Assembly (NCBI GenBank): GCA_964415045.1
Contig: CAYPZL010000063.1
Coordinates: 1-26,673, forward strand
Direction of reading: 5' to 3'
Source: CAYPZL01 sp964415045
GTDB lineage: Bacteria; Planctomycetota; Phycisphaerae; Sedimentisphaerales; Anaerobacaceae
Length of the DNA: 26,673 bases
Shown: positions 1 through 8,036 of the stretch, one piece after another
Layout of the letters: every line of letters begins with the position of its first letter
Numbering within the stretch: the stretch's first letter is position 1
Notes under the pieces: model-generated
The model's input: only the letters and a program-made list of their open reading frames with translations
Databases searched by the model: none
Told to the model about the DNA's origin: nothing
Program-made: the position numbers and the translations under genes

Positions 1-364
1 GACTCCTGGTGGCCGCATGAAAACCAATACAAAAATCAGTCAACTTGAGTATGATTCTGAGCCGTTTCATCGTCGTACCCTTTCGCTATTCACTTGTCTT
101 GTTGCTGCACCGCCTATTCTACCACGCCGCCGCAAGGCACGAAGCGTTTTTTTTGCAGCCCGCACGGTTCCACAAGGATATACCCCCCAAAATGGTCATC
201 TTGCCGGTGAATTCGCAACCGGGCAACTTGTATGGGCATACGAAGTGGAGAACTCCGCCATCGCCGCACCGACGTCTGCCGCTGCCATGCGCGCGTCGGG
301 GTGTTCGCAGAAGTATCCGTGTATCGGTTTGCAGGCGGGGGCTCTGGCGGCTTTCGCGCGGTCT
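1..364. other. Leader region without a convincing gene
   Basis: No reading frame here has a recognisable product. The open frames on both strands have arbitrary-looking composition and no good ribosome binding site. A run of eight T at 147-154 follows a short GC-rich stretch with a GCC-GCAA-GGC mini-hairpin (3 bp), too weak to call a terminator. The segment probably holds the end of an upstream transcription unit and the region before the promoter at 365-392. Confidence 0.5.
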
Positions 365-392
365 TTGACAGGGGGGCGGGGTTTGGTATAAT
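365..392 (+). promoter_or_regulatory. Strong sigma70-type promoter for the TPR lipoprotein-lspA operon
   Basis: A perfect -35 hexamer TTGACA (365-370) and a perfect -10 hexamer TATAAT (387-392) are separated by a 16-base, G-rich spacer. Transcription should start near 399, giving a leader of about 75 bases before the GTG at 475. A full 12/12 match next to a gene start in GC-rich DNA is unlikely to be chance, but no expression data are available. Confidence 0.8.
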
Positions 393-474
393 CCGGCGGG
401 CCGGGGCGGGTCGTAGCCGAGCCGGCTTTTGTTGTATGCAGGCCCTGTAGCTGCGTCGGAAAGGCGTTCTGTTT

Positions 475-1482
475 GTGACCGAGGGAAGCAATAGAGTGAT
501 ATCGTTTTGGTCTGGGCTTGCGCTGGTGGTGATTGCGTTCCTTCCCGGGTGTAAGGAGCCGCAGGAGGCGGTGGATGTGTATCTCGACGCCGTCATGCTT
601 CGGGAGATGGGCCAGGATGAGCTTGCCGCGGAAAAGCTCAAGACCGCTATCGAAATCGATCCGGGTTTCGTCCAGGCCCATTCCGAGTTGGGGAAGGCAT
701 ACCAGGGGCTGGGAAGGCACGAAGAGGCCGTGGCGGCTTTGCGGACGGCGACGAAGCTGGATCGCGGGTCGTTTGAGGACCATCTGAATCTGGCGAAGAG
801 CTATCAGCAGTTGAGCAGGTTCCCGGCGGCGGCCCGGACATACGCCCGCGCCGCCGAGCTGGATCCCAACAGCGTCGATGCCCTGATAGGAGCGGCCCGG
901 TGCTATCTGGAGGCGGGCGATTCGGTGCGGGCCCTGACATATTGTGAAGCGGCGAAGCAGACGGAGCAAGAGCCGCAGAGAGTGCTGCCTCTGCTGGCCC
1001 GCATCCATGAGGCTCAGAAGGACTACGAACAGGCGATCCGGGCATACCGGCGTTGGCTGGCCTTGGAGCCCGACAACGTCGAGGCCCTGCTGGCGCTGGG
1101 CCTGGCGCACATGAAGGCCGGACAATACGATCGCGCACGGGAGGTGCTGGCCAGACTCGCGCAACAACAGCCGTGCGACGGCAGGGCATTTCGGCATTTA
1201 GGGTATTGCCTGATCAAGCTCGAACGGATCGGGCAGGCGATCGAGATGTATCAACGGGCGATCGAGATCGATGGGGAGGATTGGGAGGCGCACCGGGGTA
1301 TGGGCGTGGCGTACATGGTCCAGTCGCGCCGGGCCGGCGATAGCCGACTGGAGGCGCGGGCGCTGCAGCACTGGCGTCGTTCGCTGGCGATCCGGCCGGA
1401 CCAGCCAGGGAGGGAAACGCTGGAGAAACTAATACGAGAACATTCGCAAGCGACGAACCCACTGCGAGGATTGGATTATTAA
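475..1482 (+). CDS. TPR-repeat lipoprotein
   Basis: The 335-residue protein has an N-terminal hydrophobic segment (about residues 8-23) ending in a lipobox-like LPGC with Cys26, so it is probably a lipoprotein anchored outside the cytoplasmic membrane. From about residue 32 to 315 it is a chain of roughly eight tetratricopeptide repeats (recurring A-x-x-x-L/Y-G/A and P at helix ends, for example AIEIDP, AAELDP, WLALEP, AIEIDG). TPRs are protein-binding scaffolds, so the partner cannot be read from sequence. The start is GTG at 475, with GGAAAGG upstream. A second GTG at 496, preceded by GAGGGAAG, would remove the Arg-containing n-region and is a real alternative. lspA, which matures lipoproteins, follows only four bases after the stop, so the two are almost certainly co-transcribed from the promoter at 365-392. 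Confidence 0.85.
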   Translation: MTEGSNRVISFWSGLALVVIAFLPGCKEPQEAVDVYLDAVMLREMGQDELAAEKLKTAIEIDPGFVQAHSELGKAYQGLGRHEEAVAALRTATKLDRGSFEDHLNLAKSYQQLSRFPAAARTYARAAELDPNSVDALIGAARCYLEAGDSVRALTYCEAAKQTEQEPQRVLPLLARIHEAQKDYEQAIRAYRRWLALEPDNVEALLALGLAHMKAGQYDRAREVLARLAQQQPCDGRAFRHLGYCLIKLERIGQAIEMYQRAIEIDGEDWEAHRGMGVAYMVQSRRAGDSRLEARALQHWRRSLAIRPDQPGRETLEKLIREHSQATNPLRGLDY

Positions 1483-1486
1483 AGCT

Positions 1487-2071
1487 ATGCAAGCAAGCAA
1501 GGAAGGACAGACCGATCAGGTTGCTCCGGGCCGGTGGCTGCCGGATCTGCGCAAAATAGAGTTTCCGGATCGGACGGCGCACCTGATTTTCTGGCCCGTT
1601 GCGCTGCTTGGATTGGGGCTGGATCTGTGGACCAAGAGCGCGGTCTTCGCCTGGCTGCGGACCAGGCCGGGCAATGTCGTGGAAATCATCGACGGCGTTT
1701 TGACCCTCCGCATCGCGCTAAATGACGGCGCCGCCTTTAACATCGCGGCGGGGAAGCAGTCGCTTCTCATTACCGTCTCGGCCATCGCTCTCGTGGTCAT
1801 ACTGGGCGTGTTCCTCTTGGGCGGGATGAAACAGCGAGTCGCTCAGGTGGCGCTGGGGCTTTTTGCCGCCGGAGTGTGCGGGAACTTGTGGGACCGCGCC
1901 TTCAATGACGGACTCGTGCGGGACTTCATCGACGTGGTGTACTGGCCGGGGCGGCATTGGCCGTCGTTCAACGTGGCCGACTCCATGCTCTGTGTCGCCG
2001 TGGGGCTGCTCGTGGTGACGACTCTGTTTACTGACTTGTCTTGTCGAAAACATGATCCGCCACAAAGATAG
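1487..2071 (+). CDS. lspA: Lipoprotein signal peptidase (signal peptidase II)
   Basis: This integral-membrane aspartyl protease removes signal peptides from lipidated prolipoproteins. The family motifs are all present: DLWTK (46-50), the N-D-GAAF box (79-84), GN-x-x-DR with catalytic Asp136 (132-137), VRDFIDV (144-150) and FN-x-ADS with catalytic Asp165 (161-166). Four membrane segments are visible at about 34-57, 93-112, 117-133 and 167-183. At 194 residues it is longer than the usual ~160, because of a polar N-terminal extension of about 33 residues before the first membrane helix. The ATG at 1487 lies four bases after the TPR gene. The last 44 bases overlap the 3' end of the DUF151 nuclease gene on the opposite strand. 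Confidence 0.95.
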   Translation: MQASKEGQTDQVAPGRWLPDLRKIEFPDRTAHLIFWPVALLGLGLDLWTKSAVFAWLRTRPGNVVEIIDGVLTLRIALNDGAAFNIAAGKQSLLITVSAIALVVILGVFLLGGMKQRVAQVALGLFAAGVCGNLWDRAFNDGLVRDFIDVVYWPGRHWPSFNVADSMLCVAVGLLVVTTLFTDLSCRKHDPPQR

Positions 2072-2423
2072 GGGCGTTCGTGGCGGCACAGAGGGCGATG
2101 GCGTCTGAAGGACGCGAGTCGACCTTGACCGTATGCCCGTCCACGTTGAGGTGGATCTTGGCATAGAAGGTATGGTTGCGGAGGTCGTCAATGACGATCC
2201 GTTCGATCTTCGCGCCGAGGTGCTCGATCACGCTGGCGAGCAGGTCGTGCGTCATCGGCCGGGGCGGCTTGATCCCTTTCAAACGACGGTCGATGGCGAA
2301 GATCTCGACGATGCCGATCACGATCGGAAAACCACGCGTCCCGTGACGTTCCTTCAAGACGATAATCTGCTGATCGGACGTTTCGTTGATGATAATCCGC
2401 GACAGCTCAACTTCCACATCCAT
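2028..2423 (-). CDS. Bifunctional nuclease family protein (DUF151/BFN)
   Basis: The 131-residue protein matches the DUF151 (BFN domain) family along its length: FPIVIGIVEIFAIDR (32-46), then PRPMTHDLL (54-62), a middle strand pair (VIDDLRNHTFYAKIHL) and the typical VDSRPSDAIALC...APIFV close. Plant members show DNase/RNase activity; bacterial members are stand-alone or fused to UVR domains and their roles are poorly defined. It lies 18 bases downstream of valS on the same strand, with AAGGGGATTCCC before the ATG at 2423, so it is probably co-transcribed with valS. Its terminal 44 bases run antisense to the end of lspA. No terminator is visible for either gene. Confidence 0.88.
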   Translation of the reverse strand: MDVEVELSRIIINETSDQQIIVLKERHGTRGFPIVIGIVEIFAIDRRLKGIKPPRPMTHDLLASVIEHLGAKIERIVIDDLRNHTFYAKIHLNVDGHTVKVDSRPSDAIALCAATNAPIFVADHVFDKTSQ

Positions 2424-2441
2424 GGGAATCCCCTTTGAATC

Positions 2442-5400
2442 TCAGTCGTCCAGTTCGGCAAGATGCGTCTCAACGGCCTGGAGCTGCTCCTGTAGCTGTT
2501 GCAGCCTCTGCCTTGCCTGGGCGACGACTTCGGGCTTTGCTTTGGTCACGAAGTTTTCATTGGCCAGTTTGCGTTCGACGCCGTTCTTCGCCTGTTCGAG
2601 GTCCTGCTTCTGTTTCTGAAGCCGGGCGCGTTCGGCCTGGGGATCGATCATATCGTGGACGTAGACCTGGGCCTCTTCCACGATAGCGGTCGCGGCGTTT
2701 CCGGGCTTCTCGGTTCCGGCCGCGGCGTGAAATTCGTCCAGGCCGGCCAACTGACAAACGAGCGAGCGGTGAGCATTCAGCGTTTCACAGACGTCCTGCG
2801 GCCCGTTAGCTGATGCGGTCAGCCGTTCACCCGGGGCCTTGTTGTACTTGTTCCGGATGTCGCGAATCGCCCGGACGATCTCCTGCACGGTCGCGATCTG
2901 CGCCTCGACGGTCTCATCGACCAGGGAATCGAGGCGGTCGGGCCACTGCGACACGACCAGAGCCTTGCCGCCGTCGGCAGGGGCAAGGCCTTCGAGCTTT
3001 CGCACCGGGGCAATCTCGGCAAGCTTCTGATAGATGCCTTCGGTGATGAAGGGCACGAACGGATGGAGCAGACGCAACGTGTTGTCGAGAACGAAGGCCA
3101 GGACGTTCTGTGCGATGGGCCGCTCGGCGTCGTCTCTCATTCGCGGCTTGGCCCATTCCAGGTACCAATCGCAAAAGTCGTTCCAGAAGAAACGGTACAA
3201 CTGGCTCAGCGGCTCGCTGAACTTGAACGCCTCCAGCGAATCGGTGACGGCCGCCAGGGTGCTCGCCAGGCGCGAGAGAATCCAGCGGTCGGTGATGTCC
3301 ATCCGGCTCGCGTCGAAGCCGGTGGTGTCAACGCCTTCCATGTTCATCATGGCGAAGCGCGACGCATTCCACAGCTTGTTGCAGAAGTTGCGCCCGATGT
3401 CGAACTTGGGCGAGGTGTTGACCTTGCGCCCGTCGGGCAGCGTCATTTCCGCCACCGGCATGCGAATGTCCTGCGTGTCCGTGGTCATGCTGGCCAGGGT
3501 GAAGCGCATGGCGTCGGCGCCGTGGCTGTCGATGGCCACGAGCGGGTCGATGCCGTTGCCGAGGCTCTTGGACATCTTGCGTCCTTCGCCGTCCTGGATC
3601 ATGGCGTGGATATATACGTCGCGGAACGGAATGTCGCCACAGCAATACTGGCCCATCATCACCATGCGCGAGACCCACAGCGTGATGATCTCGCGGGCGG
3701 TGCACAGGACGTCGCCCGGATAGAAGGCCTCGACCTCCGGCGTCTCCTCGGGCCAGCCTAACGTGCTGAAGGGCCACAACGCCGAGCTGAACCACGTGTC
3801 CAGAACGTCGTTGTCGCGACTCCAGCCTTCGGCTTCCAGACGCTGCTCGACGTCCTCGTTGCCGGGAGCGACGCAGACATACGTCACAGGGCCTTCATCC
3901 GAATCGCCCCTTTCGGATCGGAGGGCGTCGGCGTATTGCGTGAGTTCGGATTTCAGCGTTTCGTCGTCACCGGGCTTCGACCAGATGGGAATTCGGTGTC
4001 CCCACCAGAGCTGGCGGCTTATGGGCCAGTCGCGGAGATTCTCCAGCCAGGTCTGGTAGGTCTTGGCATAGCGCTGCGGGATGAATCGCAGGCGCCCGTC
4101 CAGCAGCGGTTTCAAGGCCAGGCCCGCCAGCGAATTGAGCGGGACGTCGGTGCCCTCGATGAGGCCCTCGCCGAACGTCTCGGCCAGATGCGGGATGGGC
4201 TTCTTCACCGCGATGTACCACTGATCGGAGAGGTACGGCTCGACGGGGACGTGGCTGCGATAGCTGTGCCCGACTTCGTGCGTGTACTCGCGCACCTCCT
4301 GCAAGAGATTCTCCTGGCGGAACCACTCGACGACGGCCTCGCGGGCCTCGAAGCGGTCCATGCCGATGAGATTCTCCACATCCGGATTCTTGATCTGGTC
4401 CCAGTCCCCCCAGCCGTACTTGTCGCTAATCGAGCCGTCGGGCGCCATTACGTTGAGAAACACGTAGTCGCGGGGGTCTCCCGCGTAGTTGATTGGTGCT
4501 ACGGCATCTGCAATCTCCGCGTAGTGTCGCTCACCGATGGCGTAATCATCCGGGTCGTGGGCGGGCGTGACCTTGAGGAATCCGGTGGAGAAGCGGGCCT
4601 TTTCGTCTTCACTGTCGGGGTCGGGCAGGACGACGTGGTCGTCGGCGACGATGGGAATCATGCGACCGACGATAGGCAGCCGGACCCTCTTTCCGACGAG
4701 GTGCGCCGCGCGGGGGTCGGCGGGATTCATCGCCACCGCGGTGTCGCCGAGCATCGTCTCCGGGCGCGTCGTGGCGACCGTCACGTGCTCGATGCGCGTG
4801 CCCTCGATTTCCACGGGCTCGGCCAGCGGATAACGCATGTACCAGAAATGTCCCTGGACGGTTTCGTGCTCGACCTCGTCGTCGGCCAGTACGGTTTGCG
4901 TGGCCGGGTCCCAGTTGACCAGGCGCTTGCCGCGATAGATCAAACCGTCCTTGAAGAGGTTGAAGAAATTCGCGCGGACCGCCCTGGCGCACACCTCGTC
5001 CATTGTAAAGCGCGTACGCTGCCAGTCGCAGGAGCAGCCCATGGCCTTGAGCTGTCCGAGGATGCAGGCTTCGTATTCGTCCTTCCACGCCTGGACGCGC
5101 GCGACAAACTCGTCGCGCTGGAAGTCGGTGCGGCGCTTGCCTTCTTCGGCGAGGATGCGTTTCTCCACGACGGTCTGCGTGGCGATGCCGGCATGGTCGG
5201 TCCCGGGCATCCAGAGCGTGTTGTATTGTTGCATCCGGCGAAAGCGGATGAGAATATCCTGCAGCGTGTTGTTCAGGGCGTGTCCGAGGTGCAGGGCGGC
5301 CGTTACATTGGGCGGCGGAATGACGATGGTGAACGCCTTGGGCTCACCCGTCTGACGCCCGGGCTCGGCGTGGAAATAGCCGCCGGATTCCCACAACGCG

Positions 5401-5456
5401 CCTACGCGGGCCTCGACGCTCTTTGGATCGTACACCTTGGACAACTGCTCTGTCAT
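2442..5456 (-). CDS. valS: Valyl-tRNA synthetase
   Basis: This class I aminoacyl-tRNA synthetase charges tRNA-Val. The HIGH signature is HLGH (56-59) after the PPPNVT strand, and the KMSKS signature is at 627-631. The CP1 editing domain lies between them; TTRPETMLGDTAVAMNP is the characteristic editing-site motif. A DNDVLDTWFSSALWPFSTLGWP block, typical of ValRS, precedes KMSKS. The C-terminal ~65 residues form the tRNA-arm coiled coil (ERARLQKQKQDLEQ onwards). The length of 1004 residues is somewhat above the ~880-950 typical of bacteria, but no domain is missing. The start is the ATG at 5456; only a weak GGA is seen upstream. An intrinsic terminator lies 25 bases upstream of the start (see separate entry), so expression may depend on readthrough. 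The DUF151 gene follows. Confidence 0.97.
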   Translation of the reverse strand: MTEQLSKVYDPKSVEARVGALWESGGYFHAEPGRQTGEPKAFTIVIPPPNVTAALHLGHALNNTLQDILIRFRRMQQYNTLWMPGTDHAGIATQTVVEKRILAEEGKRRTDFQRDEFVARVQAWKDEYEACILGQLKAMGCSCDWQRTRFTMDEVCARAVRANFFNLFKDGLIYRGKRLVNWDPATQTVLADDEVEHETVQGHFWYMRYPLAEPVEIEGTRIEHVTVATTRPETMLGDTAVAMNPADPRAAHLVGKRVRLPIVGRMIPIVADDHVVLPDPDSEDEKARFSTGFLKVTPAHDPDDYAIGERHYAEIADAVAPINYAGDPRDYVFLNVMAPDGSISDKYGWGDWDQIKNPDVENLIGMDRFEAREAVVEWFRQENLLQEVREYTHEVGHSYRSHVPVEPYLSDQWYIAVKKPIPHLAETFGEGLIEGTDVPLNSLAGLALKPLLDGRLRFIPQRYAKTYQTWLENLRDWPISRQLWWGHRIPIWSKPGDDETLKSELTQYADALRSERGDSDEGPVTYVCVAPGNEDVEQRLEAEGWSRDNDVLDTWFSSALWPFSTLGWPEETPEVEAFYPGDVLCTAREIITLWVSRMVMMGQYCCGDIPFRDVYIHAMIQDGEGRKMSKSLGNGIDPLVAIDSHGADAMRFTLASMTTDTQDIRMPVAEMTLPDGRKVNTSPKFDIGRNFCNKLWNASRFAMMNMEGVDTTGFDASRMDITDRWILSRLASTLAAVTDSLEAFKFSEPLSQLYRFFWNDFCDWYLEWAKPRMRDDAERPIAQNVLAFVLDNTLRLLHPFVPFITEGIYQKLAEIAPVRKLEGLAPADGGKALVVSQWPDRLDSLVDETVEAQIATVQEIVRAIRDIRNKYNKAPGERLTASANGPQDVCETLNAHRSLVCQLAGLDEFHAAAGTEKPGNAATAIVEEAQVYVHDMIDPQAERARLQKQKQDLEQAKNGVERKLANENFVTKAKPEVVAQARQRLQQLQEQLQAVETHLAELDD

Positions 5457-5481
5457 GACGTATCCAACTCAACAGTGATCG

Positions 5482-5513
5482 AAAAAAAATCCGGCAGACG
5501 CGCGCCTGCCGGA
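5482..5513 (-). terminator. Intrinsic terminator after rho and before valS
   Basis: Read on the minus strand, an 8-bp perfect stem (TCCGGCAG paired with CTGCCGGA, arms 5513-5506 and 5497-5490, 8-base loop) is followed directly by eight T residues (5489-5482). This is a textbook rho-independent terminator. It lies 78 bases after the rho stop codon and 25 bases before the valS ATG. Confidence 0.85.
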
Positions 5514-5517
5514 ATGT

Positions 5518-5546
5518 ATGGTAATCTCGAAAAGCGGTTGTGTAAA
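5518..5546 (-). promoter_or_regulatory. Candidate valS promoter
   Basis: On the minus strand a -35-like TTTACA (5546-5541, 5 of 6 matches) and a -10-like TACCAT (5523-5518, 4 of 6) are separated by exactly 17 bases. Transcription would start near 5511, inside the first arm of the terminator hairpin. It is the best promoter match in the 134-base rho-valS gap, but it is moderate. Confidence 0.4.
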
Positions 5547-5590
5547 GGGCCCGAGGCCACCTTCCAGGCGCATCGACGGGCCACAAGAGG

Positions 5591-7060
5591 TTAGTCCAGA
5601 GTCATCGTCATCAGGAACTCGGCGTTGGTGCGAGTCTTGGCCAGGCGGCTTTTGAGCAGTTCGACGGCCTCGACGGGATTCAGGTCGCTCAGCACTCGGC
5701 GAAGACGGTAGACCAGCTCCAGCTCTTTCGGATCGAGCAGCAGTTCCTCGCGGCGCGTTCCGCTGCGACTGATGTCGATGGCCGGCCAGACGCGCCGATC
5801 CACGAGACGCCGGTCCAGGTGCAGCTCCATGTTGCCGGTCGCCTTGAACTCCTCGAAGATAACCTCGTCCATCTTGGAGCCGGTGTCGATCAGGGCGGTG
5901 GCGAAGATGCTCAGCGAGCCGCCTTCTTCGACGTTGCGGGCGGCGCCGAAGAACTTCTTCGGCATCTGCATGGCGCCGGCGTCGACACCCCCGGTCAGGA
6001 TGCGGCCGGAGTGAGGGGTCTCATTGTTGTAGGCGCGGGCCAGACGCGTGATCGAGTCCAGGAGGATGACCACGTCCTGGCCGTACTCGACCAGACGCTT
6101 CGCTTTTTCGATCACGATCTCGGCCACCTGGCAGTGACGCGAAGCGGGCTCGTCGAACGTCGAGCTGATGACCTCGACGTGCTCGCCGGTCTTACGCTCC
6201 ATTTCCGTGACTTCTTCCGGCCGCTCGTCGATCAGCAAGATGATCAGCTTGACTTCGGGATGGTTCGTCGTAATCGCGTTGGCCATCTTCTGCAGGAGGA
6301 TGGTCTTGCCCGTTCGCGGCGGTGCCACGATCAGGCCACGCTGTCCCTTACCCACCGGCGTCACGATGTCGATGATCCGCATGTTCAGCTCTTCCGTGTT
6401 CGTTTCCATGATGAAACGATCTTCCGGATGCAGCGGAGTGAGATCGCTGAAAACGATCTTGTCGGCGAGCAGATCGGGATTCTCGTAATTGATGGCTTCC
6501 ACCCGCAGCAGGGCGAAGTACTTCTCGGAGTCCTTGGGCGGGCGGATCTGTCCGGAGACGATGTTGCCCGTGCGCAACCCGAAGCGTCGAATCTGTGACG
6601 GCGAGACGTAAATGTCGTCGGAGGACGAGAGGTAATTGTAGTCGGGATTTCGGAGGAAGCCGTATCCATCCGGCAGAACCTCCAGGACGCCCTCGCCGTA
6701 CATCAGGCCGCTTTGACGGATGCGCTCCTTGAGGATGCGAAAGATCAAATCCTGCTTCTTCAGCGCGCTGTACTCGCTGAGACCCTCTCGCTTGGCCATC
6801 TCGTGCAGCTCGGCTACAGTGAGCTTCTGCAGATCCGTCAGGTACAAGTTGCCCTTCTTGATGCGCTCGTATTTGGCGTGCGTGGACTCTTCCTCGGTAA
6901 GCTCGCCGTTCTCAACAGCCTCCACATCCTCCGCCGGCTCGTCAATCGTGGCGGTGGCCGTCGAGGCGGACTCCGCCGTCTGCTCGACAGCGGTCTTGGT
7001 GGCAGCCGTTCTCTTCTTCGTCTTCTTTTTCTTCTTCTTGGTTGTTTTGGCCTTAGCCAT
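5591..7060 (-). CDS. rho: Transcription termination factor Rho
   Basis: Rho is a hexameric RNA-dependent ATPase/helicase that terminates transcription. Residues 1-60 are a low-complexity extension, Lys-rich (1-22) then Ala/Thr/Glu-rich, as in many non-enteric Rho proteins. The Rho N domain is at about 72-115, followed by the cold-shock-like RNA-binding domain (about 119-195: GVLEVLPDGYGFLR). The ATPase core carries Walker A APPRTGKT (246-253), DERPEEVTEM (278-287), Walker B VVILLD (330-335) and the Q/R-loop region GGVDAGAMQMPKKFFGAARN. The length of 489 residues is explained by the N-terminal extension. The ATG at 7060 has a strong ribosome binding site (AGAAGGAG, five bases away). A 30-codon ORF ends 13 bases upstream, and coaE lies 218 bases upstream on the same strand. 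Confidence 0.97.
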   Translation of the reverse strand: MAKAKTTKKKKKKTKKRTAATKTAVEQTAESASTATATIDEPAEDVEAVENGELTEEESTHAKYERIKKGNLYLTDLQKLTVAELHEMAKREGLSEYSALKKQDLIFRILKERIRQSGLMYGEGVLEVLPDGYGFLRNPDYNYLSSSDDIYVSPSQIRRFGLRTGNIVSGQIRPPKDSEKYFALLRVEAINYENPDLLADKIVFSDLTPLHPEDRFIMETNTEELNMRIIDIVTPVGKGQRGLIVAPPRTGKTILLQKMANAITTNHPEVKLIILLIDERPEEVTEMERKTGEHVEVISSTFDEPASRHCQVAEIVIEKAKRLVEYGQDVVILLDSITRLARAYNNETPHSGRILTGGVDAGAMQMPKKFFGAARNVEEGGSLSIFATALIDTGSKMDEVIFEEFKATGNMELHLDRRLVDRRVWPAIDISRSGTRREELLLDPKELELVYRLRRVLSDLNPVEAVELLKSRLAKTRTNAEFLMTMTLD

Positions 7061-7073
7061 AACTGCTCCTTCT

Positions 7074-7166
7074 TTACCTTACGCGAGTTCCGCTGTCACC
7101 CTTGCCTCCGTACGTACAGGTGTGAACGGTATCCCACAGATGCGGGCGACGTGCCCGTCGTCTCAT
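7074..7166 (-). CDS. Possible Arg-rich leader peptide upstream of rho
   Basis: A 30-codon frame (ATG at 7166, TAA at 7076-7074) ends 13 bases before the rho start, so its stop codon abuts the rho ribosome binding site. It begins MRRRARRPHLW. An AAGG lies about nine bases before its ATG, and a 5-bp hairpin (CGGGC/GCCCG, 7143-7157) lies within its 5' half. Some bacteria carry a short leader gene before rho (rhoL in E. coli), where rho is autoregulated. Position and spacing suggest a similar arrangement, but there is no sequence evidence of homology and a chance ORF of this size is possible. Confidence 0.3.
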   Translation of the reverse strand: MRRRARRPHLWDTVHTCTYGGKGDSGTRVR

Positions 7167-7278
7167 GTGAACAGCCTTCTCTTTGCGGTTCAGCACGATC
7201 GGGGTCCTGAGCTGCACGGCTCCGGAGATGTTGCTCGAGGAGAACCCAATAAGAAGCGTAACTTCCTACTGAACCACA

Positions 7279-7896
7279 CTAACTATTCTTAGTTATGTCA
7301 GAGAAGATATTCTTGATTTGCCTGACTAATGTCGAGAAGTCAGAATTGTTGTCAATGGTATTATCGGCCAGCCTTTTCTTCCTGTCCAGGGAAATCTGAA
7401 AATTTTCGCGAATTTTGATATCCCGTTCGCCCGCCAGTCCTTTGCATCTGGCCCGGTGCCGCCTTCGGGCTCGGTCGCAGTCCACAAAGATGATCCTGTC
7501 ACAGCGGCCGGCCCAGCCGACTTCCACGAGCAACGGCATATCCAGCACGATCGCTTTGACCCCCGGATTCCGGTTGTAGCGTTCTATCAACTCCTCGGTC
7601 TGCCGGAGTACGCGAGGGTGGATGACGTCGTTGAGTCGCCGGAGCTGTCCGGCGTCCGCGAACGCCATTGACGCCAGCTTCCCGCGGTCAATCGCACCGG
7701 AAGCGTCCAGTATCTCCGGGCCGAAAAGGTGGACAACCTCATCCCGGAAGGAATCCTCCTCAAGCAGATCGTGAGCCATTTTGTCGGCGTCTATCACCGC
7801 GCAACCCAGCTTGGCAAACTCCTCTGCGACAGTGCTCTTGCCGGAGGCGATACCGCCGATAATCGCAATCAATGGCTTGTTCGTCGGATTGCCCAC
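7279..7896 (-). CDS. coaE: Dephospho-CoA kinase
   Basis: CoaE phosphorylates the ribose 3'-OH of dephospho-CoA, the last step of coenzyme A synthesis, in the cytoplasm. The P-loop GGIASGKST (14-22), the substrate-site D-A-D (36-38), the conserved IHP (92-94) and DMPLLVE (119-125) are all visible, and the C-terminus has the family's R..Q...D.KK..AD..IDN pattern. The length of 205 residues is normal. The start is a GTG at 7896, the first start after an in-frame TGA just upstream; its ribosome binding site is weak. A consensus promoter lies 40 bases upstream. rho follows 218 bases downstream and could be co-transcribed. The last 80 bases are noticeably more AT-rich than the rest. Confidence 0.93.
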   Translation of the reverse strand: MGNPTNKPLIAIIGGIASGKSTVAEEFAKLGCAVIDADKMAHDLLEEDSFRDEVVHLFGPEILDASGAIDRGKLASMAFADAGQLRRLNDVIHPRVLRQTEELIERYNRNPGVKAIVLDMPLLVEVGWAGRCDRIIFVDCDRARRRHRARCKGLAGERDIKIRENFQISLDRKKRLADNTIDNNSDFSTLVRQIKNIFSDITKNS

Positions 7897-7936
7897 CGTT
7901 CAGCCGCGTGGCCACCCACTCCCAAATTCCTGGCGT

Positions 7937-7965
7937 ATTCTACTGTCTTTGTACGCAGATGTCAA
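7937..7965 (-). promoter_or_regulatory. Strong sigma70-type promoter for coaE
   Basis: On the minus strand a perfect -35 TTGACA (7965-7960) and a -10 TAGAAT (7942-7937, 5 of 6) are separated by exactly 17 bases. The predicted start near 7930 leaves a leader of about 34 bases before the coaE GTG. The position between the stop of the TPR gene and coaE means coaE has its own transcription start. Confidence 0.75.
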
Positions 7966-8036
7966 GTCGTTAGCGGAGGATTCTGAAATAATTTATGCAT
8001 CGGCGTTTGCCCGCCCGGCAGAGGGTTCGCCGCCGC

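Noticed and set aside
17..391. 124-residue frame at the left end
   Set aside because: It has no recognisable domain and no ribosome site, and it runs into the promoter at 365-392.
5457..5590. T-box leader for valS
   Set aside because: The space is too short and no specifier stem or T-box sequence is seen; only the terminator hairpin is supported.
3936..5594. 552-residue plus-strand frame opposite valS
   Set aside because: valS is unambiguous on the other strand. This frame extends through the rho-valS gap by chance and has no recognisable domain.
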